From contig DF236993.1 in assembly GCA_000708835.1 (NCBI GenBank), positions 230,307-294,306 of the forward strand: a stretch of DNA of 64,000 nucleotides, given 5' to 3'. Of this stretch, positions 48,530-58,949 are shown piece by piece. The stretch is from Klebsormidium nitens (Eukaryota; Streptophyta; Klebsormidiophyceae; Klebsormidiales; Klebsormidiaceae). A program made the translations under genes and the position numbers. The first letter of the stretch is position 1. Each line of letters opens with the position of its first letter. The notes under the pieces were generated by a model. That model was given only the letters and a program-made list of their open reading frames with translations, was not told the DNA's origin and made no database searches.

Positions 48530-50362
48530 TCAGGAAAGGACCAAATTGCACGCCATGTTTTTGCGCGAGTTGACACTGGCAGGAGTTGTAACTTTCTGTC
48601 CGACCAGGTATGTATTGGCAGTACCTTCTTGATAAGAATATTTTTGAGCTCTTCGCACATCATTAATTTGCTGTACGCATGACCTGTTAAGTTTCGGTTA
48701 GGTTTGAGGGGGACTGCACGTTGTCATTTCTCGCAGCTACATCACAAAATCGAGCCACTATCAGACATGTAGCATTCGATGCAAATGCACTCCATCTCCG
48801 GTATGTTTGAAGTCTAGCTTCTCTGCATCACCTTCAGTTCAGCCGCCTAGCCGCACTGGATCATGAGTGCAATGATTGCATACGGTCAGTCCTTCAATTG
48901 CGCCCATCATGTTGGATGTTATACAGAAGATCAAACATGGTAAGCTAGGCGTTAGTAGCTGTTAATAGAAGTTATGAACAGTTGTGCATGCATATACACT
49001 CTGCCCGATGGCTCTACGTGTGGCTCAGGGCGTTGATAAACCGTAAGTTACCATATACTATGGTACATATGCATGATATCGAAGCCCTAGCTCGCATGTC
49101 AGGCCTGGCCGGCGCATACATGGCATGCCTGCACTCGAGGTGCCGCCAAAGCTCTTAGTAGCTGAGGATCATGTAGCCGGTCGATCATATGCCATGACCA
49201 TATATCATTTATGGGGTGCGGGCAACTCAAAATTAATGATGTAGATAGGTAGCTGACTTGGCATGTACTGTAATATTAATGTGCATACCGTATAGTCCAA
49301 CGTGATGATTCCGAACGAATTTATTTCGAATTATTTTTTACAATCCGACCAGGAAAGTGGAATTATTTATGCTGATTCCGACCAAAATCCGAATGCCCTA
49401 TGCTCTCACTCAAAAGGGGAGTTTTTGGCTGCTTTTGGCAGTTTTACGGCTTCCGAGGACCATTTCAGGGTTCTTTTACCTTTCCGAATTTTTACTTTCC
49501 GAGTGGGAGATCCAAATTTCTGACTTTCCGAACGCAGATAATTATTTATTTATTCGGAATCGTCACGTTGGACTACGGTAATGGCGACCACGGCACTGCA
49601 CACGTGAATGATTAAGCTTGCATGTGTGTACTGACCGTACCTTCGTTCGACTCGATCTTGCTTGAGTCTTATTCTCCACTTAGCAATGAAGGCGGTGATC
49701 ATTGGATGCGGCCGCCAGTCTGGAGCTAAGAGTACTGAGATGATTCTTGGAATCACTTGGATTTCATGTGGCTTGTGACACAGCCCGCACAAGCATCGAA
49801 CCAACGTTCATGCGATTGAAGGCGCCTAAATTGTCAGAAGCTAGAGGGTATGCGGGCTCGTACACAGCTTATGGTTCGATAACTTGACGCCGTGTCGAAC
49901 TGAAAGATACTCCCTTTACTTGTTGCTCAAGCAACTAGGCATCATGTCGGTGAGCACAACAAGCTTAGGCGTCTAAATCAAGTGACTAAATAAGAACGGG
50001 AGCACTGAACTCATACACCAGGTGGAGCCTTCCCGAGTTCCTCGTCTGTCACCTGAACGTCCTCAAGACCCTCCCTGCCAACGTGTCAGAGCACATGATC
50101 ACAGGTCCAACTACAAGAATTGAGCCTGTTGAAAAAGAGCTCAAGCTGCCAACAAGAAGTTTCAGACTCTGCTTGGATCTTATCAAGCAGACAGGACACC
50201 GCAATCGGCATCCGCATCAAACCCCAGATCCCAGGTTTGCGAACAAGATCTATCCATTTCAGAGGCCCGAGTACCTTCCCCGATCAAGCACCAAAGTTCC
50301 TCGGCGTGGCTTTCCTCTTTCTCTCAAAACAGACACAAGCATGCTCCTGCGGTCAGCACGGC
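48530..50362. other. intergenic with one TIR element
   Basis: It lies between the convergent ends of CSP41b and the FAd gene. Apart from the 295 b element listed separately, I see no gene. The AT-rich stretch 48900-49290 has many cat/atg-rich short words but no clear repeat. Confidence 0.5.
49286..49580. mobile_element. MITE-like element with terminal inverted repeats and TA ends
   Basis: The left end TACCGTATAGTCCAACGTGA (then TGATTCCGAACGAAT) is matched at the right end by the reverse complement of ATTCGGAATCGTCACGTTGG ACTACGGTA. The arms pair over about 30 b with a 2 b indel and two or three mismatches. TA flanks both ends as a possible target duplication, as in Tc1/mariner or Stowaway-type elements. 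The interior is AT-rich, has repeated TTCCGA/TCCGA words and codes for nothing, so it is non-autonomous. Confidence 0.8.
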
Positions 50363-53211
50363 TCACCGGCTCTTTGCTTGCTTGACTGCCTCGTAGGCTG
50401 CTTCCCGCATCGCCTCGACCGTGTCGACCGTCTCCTCGTAGTCCACCGTATCCTCCAAGTGCTCCTCGTCAATCATCTCGAGGTCGTGCCTGGAAAGGCA
50501 TTTCGCGGTTTTAGGGTTTTCGAATTTTAGGGGTTTAGCTCGGGAACTGACATCAGGTTAAGCAGGGTTAAGGTTGAGAACACTCAGAGTGGGCGTCGGG
50601 GTTTGCCTGACGTCAGCCATCATCTCCGACTGCGTTACAACGTCAGCATGACGGCGTCACAACATCAAGGAATACGGATTCGATGGCAATCTTGTGTGGA
50701 ATATGGCACCGAGGAACCCGATTCGGCAATGCATGGGTTACGCCCTTTCCGACGGGAAGGGGGATGAGCTGCGGAGTATAGCACGATCGGATGCTGAAAG
50801 AAGCAGCTTCAAAGGTACGGAAAGCAAGATCAACGAAAACGAGCGTAGAAGAGCGGGGACGAACATTAAGCCCAGGCTGACGTGGCAAAGAGCAGAGCAG
50901 CTCGAACAATGGAGACTCGACTTGAGCGAACGAACCAACATGAGCAGAGAAAAGCGTCAAGCCCAAATGTGAAGACGCTAGAAGGCAGGCTTGATGACGA
51001 ACCCAGAATGTTGATTAATAAACTTGTAACGAAATTGGGAGTATGAAAAAAAAGATTAAGGTTCGTGAACTGTCTAGCCGTCAAGCATCATCGTGAAGGC
51101 TGAGATGGAAAAGCACAGGACGATAACAATTTGTTTTTTGAAATGGTCAAAGAAAAGCGAGCGGAGGTGGGGCTCAGAAGAGAAGCGGAACAAAATCACT
51201 GAAGCTCGGATGAAGGTTGTCTATATTCTTCAACAACCAAGCTTACAAATATGGTACGCCCTCATTTCAATCTGCTTATCTGCTTATAACCATATCGAGC
51301 AGGAGAGAATCAAACCGACCTTCTTTGATTAGCCGGATGGTATGCCGGAAGCTGTAGTCATGATACCACATTAATAGTCACAAGCAATATTGAATGGGAC
51401 GAAGAGCAGAGCTTTGGAAGCACTTACTCTGCAAACTTCTTATCCAGCTCTGAGTCGTAGACACTGAGGCCCTGCTCGTCGCTTGTCTTGAGCGTCCGGC
51501 CCAGCTGCTTTTCGACCTGGTCCAGCGTGCCTAGCAAGATGGCGTCGATGTCCTCGTCCTGATCGATGCCGACTCTGCACACACACAGAGGGATGAATGA
51601 AGTCAGCTTCATGGCTGACACCTGATGAACCTCACAAATACCTTTTCGTGTTCTTCGTTTGCAAACTCCACAAACTAAAGTAGAGAATCTCCTGACTCGT
51701 TAAGGCCAGTAGGTGTACATGGATCTACCATTGCTTTACTCAGCGAAGGACATTATCCATGACATTCAAACCGTTGGGCCGCCCGTGTAACTACTCTGGC
51801 CACAAACCCCTCATGTACAGAATCTGACTCGAACCTTCAGGACTCGGTCATCTTTCAATGCTCACCAATCCAAACCTGCTCAAATCCTGAAAACACTACA
51901 CTCAAGACAACTGCAGAGAGGATGACAAGGCCAGCAATTTAGAGTAGCAAGCTTGGCCCACCCGTGGAGAGCAAGAACTTACATTGTTCTGATTTTCTTG
52001 GTCTCGAGCAAGTACTCTCGTAAAGTGTCGGCGTCTTCAAAGGCTGATGATAGCAGGTCGTCAACCTTCTCGATGAAAGTGGGAATCCCCGCTCTGCAAG
52101 GGCAGATGTCTCACCAGTCAGTACCATCGAACTGGATCAAGCAGCAGCCTAACAAAGGATTGAACCTGTATAGCACAACCTTGATGTCTAGGTACATTGA
52201 AACTCGACACTGCTCGGGACTTGCAGAAAGCATCCTTTGGGCCAGATTACCTCTATTTACTCTGTGTCGCATGGTGAAAGCTTGAGAGGCCGCAAGCTGA
52301 AAGCTTGAGAGACCTGCAAGTCGCAATGCAGTGGCGCATAAAGGTCCAAACTTGCAAGAAGTCCTGGCCACTTACTTGTGCTTGATCTCTCTGAGTTGCA
52401 GTGTGAACGCCTCCATGGCTGGCCTGTCGTCAGGGTTGAGGGGGATTTTCACCTTCTTGAGCTCCTCCAATACTGTTTTGACTTTCTTTGTCTCGTCGAG
52501 GAAGATTTGCTTGACCGGATCATCTGCACGCCAATTCCAGACAGCTCAACTCCAATGATCATCCCTTTTTCTGATTGGATTCTGACTAAGATTCGTGAAC
52601 AAACAAATCAACATTAAGCAGGATCCACCCCCAACATGACGAAGATGCCTCGCTCATTGTAGATGGTGTAAGCGACTCGGTGCTTTTTCCTTTCAAAAAC
52701 ACTTCAGCCCCAGAGGGTGGCCTGCTGCAAAGTGGTCCTACTCAATGAAAGCTTGGCTTAACTGATGGTGACACTCCATGTGCAATGAAAAAGCAAAGCA
52801 AAGTAAACCGTTTGAGAGTGCTGACCTCCTTCTTGTGCGGGGGCTGCCTGTGCATAACCTCTGCTCGGCGTGCTTGTGACAGCGCTCACCAGTGGCCGCG
52901 CCTGAGGAGAGTGCAAACAAATGAGCCACCAAACAAAGACAAACTTTGCACGCAGAAACCCCTGGAGAATAGGCCCGGCAAACGAGATTCAGCAGAATTG
53001 ATCGAAACAACGCTGCTTCTTCCCACTTCGTGCTGTTGAAATAGCTTCAAAGTGTACTTCCTCTGACCACGCTATGCCCTTAACAGGTGCAAGGCTGGCC
53101 GATAGTTTAGGAAAATCTCGTCAACGTTGCTGATTGGTGTGATTAGACCCATCTTCTGCCACCTTACATCGGGTTTTTAAGAAGCGAGCCGCTCAATTGA
53201 CGAGCAAACAT
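50363..53211 (-). CDS. mitochondrial ATP synthase FAd (24 kDa) subunit
   Basis: Minus-strand exons supported: 52901-52826, 52523-52376, 52093-51983, 51574-51428, 50489-50363. Joined, they give GYAQAAPAQEGDDPVKQIFL, KTVLEELKKVKIPLNPDDRP, LREYLLETKKIRT, LLGTLDQVEKQLGRTLKTSD and an acidic end finishing EAVKQAKSR. This aligns with Arabidopsis FAd (MGP1): YLLKLQEIRT, ALEKVEKDIKKPLLRSDKKG, KEKITLDPEDP. FAd is a plant-type peripheral subunit of the mitochondrial F1Fo ATP synthase. Residues RPLVSAVTSTPSRGYAQAA look like the end of a presequence. The first exon is uncertain: 53211-53168 encodes a fine presequence start (MFARQLSGSLLKNP) with donor GTAAGG, but its phase fits only a weak acceptor inside the next exon (TGGTGAG), not the strong CTCCTCAG. 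The C-terminal part differs from land plants. Confidence 0.82.
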
Positions 53212-54975
53212 TGATCAGCTTGTGTCACCCAGTACGCTGATCGCAAGAGCTTTGATCCAGGGGTTATGCTGTCAATAAGTCTGATACTCACAGTTTGCCC
53301 AGATTCAACACGCCGGCACCAAATAGAACCGGCAGCACGAACTTTTGTACTATCAGATGCTACTGCAAGCTTCTATGATGTTCAAAATGTAGATGACCTG
53401 CTCAACAGATTGTGTCCCATAGCGTGCATTCAGATGGACAGAACAGTACATGCACAATTTGGCAGCGGATTTCTTCCAATAAGCAACAACATCAACCCTT
53501 GACGAGGCACTGCATGTCAGGTATCCAGCCGTCAAGTAGTAACCGCAGAGCTGAGCATCTCCGAACTAATCCTCTGAACATATTCAAAACTGCATAAGTG
53601 CATTGGTGTGTGCACCGATCCCAACAAAATGCAATCAAAAAAGGCAGCAAAAGGCGGAAGCCAATTGATAGGGGGAGGCGGAACACAGCTATGCACCATT
53701 ACCAAGATTAGGGTAGAAAACTTTCAACCTGAATGCATACCTGTCGGAAGGCCGACCGCGCTGTCCTGAACATCATAGCCATCTTGCTTGATCGGACAAT
53801 GCTACAATTGGTCTAGAAGAAGCAATGCACCGACGAGATCCAAGCAGCCCAAAGCTGGTTGATGTGTACGTCAATGTAATGTCATATAAACGATGGTCAG
53901 CAAGTTCGAGGAAAGATCAGATGGTCCTGCGCCCAGATGCACGTTGCTTTTGCGCCTGCCGATCAACTTTTCACTACCCCAATAACTGGACACAGACCTC
54001 TCCTCAATTGACTAAACCTTTGATCAAAACCTGGCTTTTTGGAAGGTCCACCAAGATCCTTTTGTTGGCCCAGTTCCTTGCTTTGAACGTGGAGCGGCGC
54101 AGCTAGGGAGCATCAGCCAAACTCAGAAGGAATGTAGATAGCTCTGCAAAGGCGGTCTCGAGTGTGCTTCTTCCGTTGTCGTGGTGATCAATAGATGGAT
54201 GATTTCTCAAACGAAGCAGGATCCAAAGCAAGGCAGTCAGTACGCACGCTCTGGGACCAGCCAGAAAAAGTTCAGATCGATGGGGGCAGCCCCCAACTTT
54301 GACCCTCTGGATCGTCCGATGGGGTTAGCATTAAATGCTCTCTGGCAACCGCAAATGTAGACCCTAAAGTTTGCTGGCGACGCCCTCCGGTAATTAAAGT
54401 GAGGGCGTCGCCGCGTTCCCGAACTTTCGTCTTGACACAGCCTGCCAACTGGGCACAGAAAAGGACGGTGGTGTCAAAGCCCCAGACTGACTGAAGGCAT
54501 ATTCTGTGAGAATGCAGCCGGCCTACGAGAACCATCTCAGCCTACTTTTCTAGTATTATTTTCAGTGGACGTCTGATTTTATAAGCACATTACCTAAAAG
54601 TCGGACGGAACACATGCAGGCACCGGAGATTTCCATACCGTACAAATAAAGTTTTACAGAATCTTCATACGTGAAAAAAAATCTGCTTGAGCATTTCATA
54701 GAAACTTCGCACAGGATTGGAGTCGGAGGAAGACGACGAATCAACAAGAGCGCGCCAAATCCTGGCACTGCCAGGGCGGCGCAGCGGCACTGCAGCCTCA
54801 GGGCCCCTCTGTCGATCCTGGGGAAAAGGTGGAGGCTACTGAGCCACGGTGCAATCCGCTGAGGTTCAGAGATAGAGCCAAAGAGAGGCAGGGCTTGCAA
54901 GTTTACGGCAGCATATAAGGCCGGTCGACCGCCAACCATCTTTAGGGTTCTACAGTGCATTCCCCTGCTGCAGAG
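53212..54975. promoter_or_regulatory. divergent intergenic region, 1.8 kb
   Basis: It lies between the FAd start (-) and the coiled-coil/membrane protein start (+). Only short ORFs were seen. It contains the strong hairpin at 54376-54412. Confidence 0.4.
54376..54412. repeat. perfect 12 b inverted repeat (hairpin)
   Basis: The arms GGCGACGCCCTC (54376-54387) and GAGGGCGTCGCC (54401-54412) pair perfectly around a 13 b AT-rich loop. No run of T follows, so a Pol III terminator is unlikely. Confidence 0.85.
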
Positions 54976-57504
54976 ATGCCTTTCGAGATCCTGGTCGCGG
55001 GGGCGGAGCTTGCTGAAGTGGGATGGAACGCGTACCAGCACAGGCAAGAGCACGTTCACACCATGGAGCATGAGGACGCCACCACAGAGCGGGAGTTGAC
55101 GTACATCAAGCACGAGAATGCACGGTTGCAAGCCACGGTTGAGGAGTATAAGAAGGCGTTAGAAGAGCTGCAAGGACGCACGGAAAGCACTGAGAGGTTG
55201 AAGCACGCTCTCAGCACACGGGAGGGCACATTAGGGGTAAGTGTCCGAGATAAAAGTGGTGAAGCCCGCGTCTTATTTGGTGCTGGCTCTTGCTGCTTGT
55301 GGTGCCAAAAGTTGAGAGTTGCATTCTTCCAAGCAGGACCTTCTGGTATGAATATGGCCTTGGCGCTGGTTGTGTCTGTTTGTGAACAAAATACTGTTCT
55401 GATTTTTTGAGGAACAATGTCCACAGATGCGTCGAACGTCTGAACTTTCACCCCCGGAATTACAATGAAGAGATCAGGTCAAGGCACACAAAGAAGTTCT
55501 TTCAAAGTGCAGATGTGGTATTTACGTTCTGATGTACTCCTTTAGCAGGTTATCTTTGCGAGCATAGCAGACGAGGGTAAATGACGGCAATGAAGCCCGT
55601 TGAGGTGGACTGAACCACCTTTTTCCCTGAGTACTTTATTACCGGTATCTCCCACACATGAACTCATGTTCGTTCATCAAATGCTGCTGCAGGTGTTTGA
55701 GCAGATCCAGAAGCGTGTGGACTCCCCCGAGTTTCTTGAGAAACTTGTTCGCACGGCCGATGCGGGGGCAGAGTCAACGAAAAGCACGGTCGTCCATACA
55801 AAAGGTATAGCCACTTGTCCTATCAGACTTTCTCAGAAGCCATGGTATTCGTTGAAGTGCAACAGTGAGCAAAGTTGCCTCTTTCCTCCTGTATGTTCTA
55901 TGTGTCTACACCCTTTTCCAAGAAGCGAGCGGTGCGGGAGCTGAGGAGACCCTCAGTTGTGATATGGTCCTGCTTAGTACTCATCAAGCCAGCCGCATCT
56001 GATCTTCGTAATGGGGACATGTTATTCAAGTTTCATGCCTCCAGTAATCTCTCAATCTTTCTCCTTTAGTCCTGTGCTACAAGAACATTCCAAGATTGAA
56101 GGCTCTTCATCAACAAGGCAAAGCTTGTTTTTCTTTCGATGTGACTACCAAGTTTATGTTTGGATCATTACAGGCCGCTTACTTGACGCCCAAGACAGCC
56201 CTGAAATTTCACAATTGCGTTATGTGCCAGAAGTTGCCCTGTTGTCTCTAAAAGATTGCAAATGGTCTCTCGCTGAAGGTTTTTGTGCCATAGTCAGTAT
56301 CTGAAACCCCAAGGAGGCTGAAAGATCAAAGAGATGACTTGATTTGTTTTTTTAACATTTAACACAGATCTTTTCACCCTGTGCAGACGGGGTCTCAGTA
56401 CAAGTCGATGTGAACGACCCCTCCTGGTGGGAGTTGGTGACGGAGCAAGACACGTACGGGGGCCCCCCAAAGGAGGACCTCGAGCATAGCCTGGACGGGG
56501 AGGCTTACGTCATCGTCGACCAGGATGACGTCATCAACGGCATCGCCGATTTCGTGGCGCACTACCTCATCACGCTGCCGCAGACGGAGGGCATGCCGCC
56601 CAAGGAGCTCCAACAACGTGAGTGTTTCATGTCGGCACTCGCAATCCTTTTTGTACAAAGCATTCTGCTCAACTGCTTGCAGTGTTCTTCAGCATCCCGT
56701 CGACCTGGGCAGGTTCGTGCAGGAGTTTACGGAAGGTATCAATGTGACGAGTTGGCGGCAAGTTCTGTGGTTCGTGTCGAAACCTGCAGCAGTTGTGGGA
56801 AGAGTTGGCCCAAAAGCTAACTTTTGCCTGAATATCGCCACTGCAAGTCCATTGTCTCTTTGAAGAAGCGCACGCCTTGCTCCCACTCCGTTCAATTGGT
56901 GTGTCCGGGGGCCTGCCTCCTTGTCTCGTCCATTGAGAAAGGTATGGGGAGTGAGAGTCCATAAGAGAGGATTCCGTGGACTTGCGAAAACTGACTTTGG
57001 CTGGCTCGCCCCGTGCCTGCAGTGCTATCCCAGGCGTTCACGGAGTTGCGCAAGAAGAACAGCTACCGGAGACTGTGGGACTGGGGCCGCTTCCTGTACA
57101 ACACGGCGTGCTGGGCTACCACTGCGTTCGGGTGAGCTCATCGATGAGCGATGAAAAGGCGCAAACCTGCGAAGGTGGCGGAATCATATAGAGTCTGTAG
57201 CCATCTGCCTTCGTGTCTGGCTGCCAATCACTGTGGGTGCTTTGCTTCGAGCTTACCCAATTGTTTTACATTCAGCTGCACACTTGTTGAGTTATTCGCC
57301 AATCGCAGAGACTCGTCATCTTCGTTTCAATTGTCTGTCGAACTTCGAGGAGAATGGGCGTGAGACAGGCGTTCATCGAATCGGTTTTGAGCGACCGCAT
57401 GACTTCGTCGCATGCGCAGAATCTACCGCAACCCAATTGTTGTGCGCGCTGCCGTTGTTGGAATGTGGACGGCGTCGAGGATAATCCTGGGCTTCTTCCG
57501 GTAA
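54976..57504 (+). CDS. coiled-coil protein with C-terminal membrane-like segment, unknown function
   Basis: Five exons give 265 residues: 54976-55236, 55693-55804, 56387-56617, 57023-57131, 57420-57504. ATG 54976 was chosen as the first Met in frame; no upstream ATG is in frame. Residues about 30-85 are a charged coiled coil (HENARLQATVEEYKKALEEL). A conserved-looking block follows (DVNDPSWWELV, EAYVIVDQDDVINGIADFVA), then LRKKNSYRRLWDWGRFLYNT, ATTAFGIYRNPIVVRAAVVG and a short end ASRIILGFFR. The pattern recalls an uncharacterised plant family with the same SWW, VDQ.DV.GIA and A..IG.YQN motifs, but I cannot name a member. The last part could anchor in or lie along a membrane. Introns 3 and 4 hold decayed copies of exons 4 and 5. 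Confidence 0.8.
56715..57295 (+). repeat. decayed copies of exons 4 and 5 in preceding introns
   Basis: At 56720-56766 the sequence CAGGAGTTTACGGA…GTTGGCGGCAAGTTCTGTGG resembles exon 4 (CAGGCGTTCACGGA…GCTACCGGAGACTGTGG), offset 311 b, about twice the usual step. At 57255-57290 ACCCAATTGTTTTAC…GCTGCACACTTGTTG resembles exon 5 (ACCCAATTGTTGTGC…GCTGCCGTTGTTG), offset 176 b. Both are weaker than the copies in CSP41b. Confidence 0.55.
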
Positions 57505-58949
57505 CCAAGGCAAAAGAGGAAGCTTGCGGACTTGGATGACTACCAAAAGCTGTGTGGGTTGACACGTTATTCACGTCCTTAATCTTGGACAGCTTGTTTG
57601 TACACGAGAGAACATTCGTCATTGGGTCGTGCTCTGGCCCGATTGTGGAAGTCAGCTTGTCTAGAAGCGAGAAAGTATATAGAACAGGTATCAGGAATGC
57701 TAGGGCAGCGGGTTAATACTGCAGAGAATGCAGAACGCAGATCCTGCCCGAGGTTAATGCTCAGCAGACACCGCGAGCAGTGTACATAAACAGGTCGCCT
57801 GTATTTTTAACTAATCAGTCTGGTTTTTGTACGGAGCTTGTGCAGTTCAACCGAGGGGTTTGGACTCAATGATGGCCTGTCCAGCTACTCATGATCAGTT
57901 TGGCAAGCCGAGCTACTTGACATGCATGGGGCTACCGCATGCCACGCATACAAATGCACAACGTGTAATTGCAGCTTTGCAAACGCTCTTGATCGAGGAA
58001 AAGAGTTCGACGCGCGAAAAAGTGCACGGTTGCCCGCACGTATATACCGATCTGCAAATGAAGAGCAATTTGCATGTTATCAAACATGATGGATTGAACC
58101 GGTGCAGTATACTGAGCACAATCGAGTCCGAGAACTCTTTGTGCGCGGCGCAACTCGCAAGCTGACGTACGTATGTCACATTGATGCACGATAAACATGC
58201 CGGACGCGATCAGTGATTGTGACATATGTGACGCGGCCGTCGAAAGGCTGAAATTAAATGCGCGTACAAAGACTCGCGCGCTTTGCAAAGAAAGCTCTAT
58301 TATGAAATAAATTGTAAATCAGGCCGTTGAAGGAACTCAGTGTGCATGCGTACTGCATCAATGGAATGCATATGATCGATCGAACCTTCGAAAAAGCTAA
58401 TGCAATGATCACTGGATTCGCGTACGTGCACGACATTGAACAAATGTGAACATATTCATTCCAACATTTGTCACTGCTACCATGATGATCATGATAACGA
58501 GTGATATATCGCGTTCAAGTAACAATCCGCAACTGCATGCAGGTGAGCCGCGCACCGCACAGCTAAATTCTCTGAGCAATTGACTTTCATCAGCAACAGG
58601 CTTAGCGAACTTAGCCCATAACAAATGGACGAGTGCGATCCCACGCCATAGTCGTTGATGACGGTTGCCGTCATCCTTCGTGTGGGCCGCCACGTGGTAC
58701 ACCAATTCATTACCTAACGGAATTCGGCAGCTGAAAGGAGTTCCTCATCCTTAGCCCTCGTTATTGGTGGTTGCGCCTGAGTCACATCCCGTGGCGGCCT
58801 AAACAGAACATACTGTCCGGTCAAAGGCGCCCCTTTGCTCCACCAAAGTCCTTGAGCACTTTGCAGCAAGCCACTCCCTGCATGCACACCCAACCTCGAC
58901 AATTGACACCAGATCCTTTCTATCCAGGCTATCTGAAATCTCACAGCCG
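57505..58949. other. intergenic, convergent, 1.4 kb
   Basis: It lies between the 3' ends of the coiled-coil gene and the ARB2A-family gene. There are short ORFs only and no RNA gene or repeat that I can support. Confidence 0.5.
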
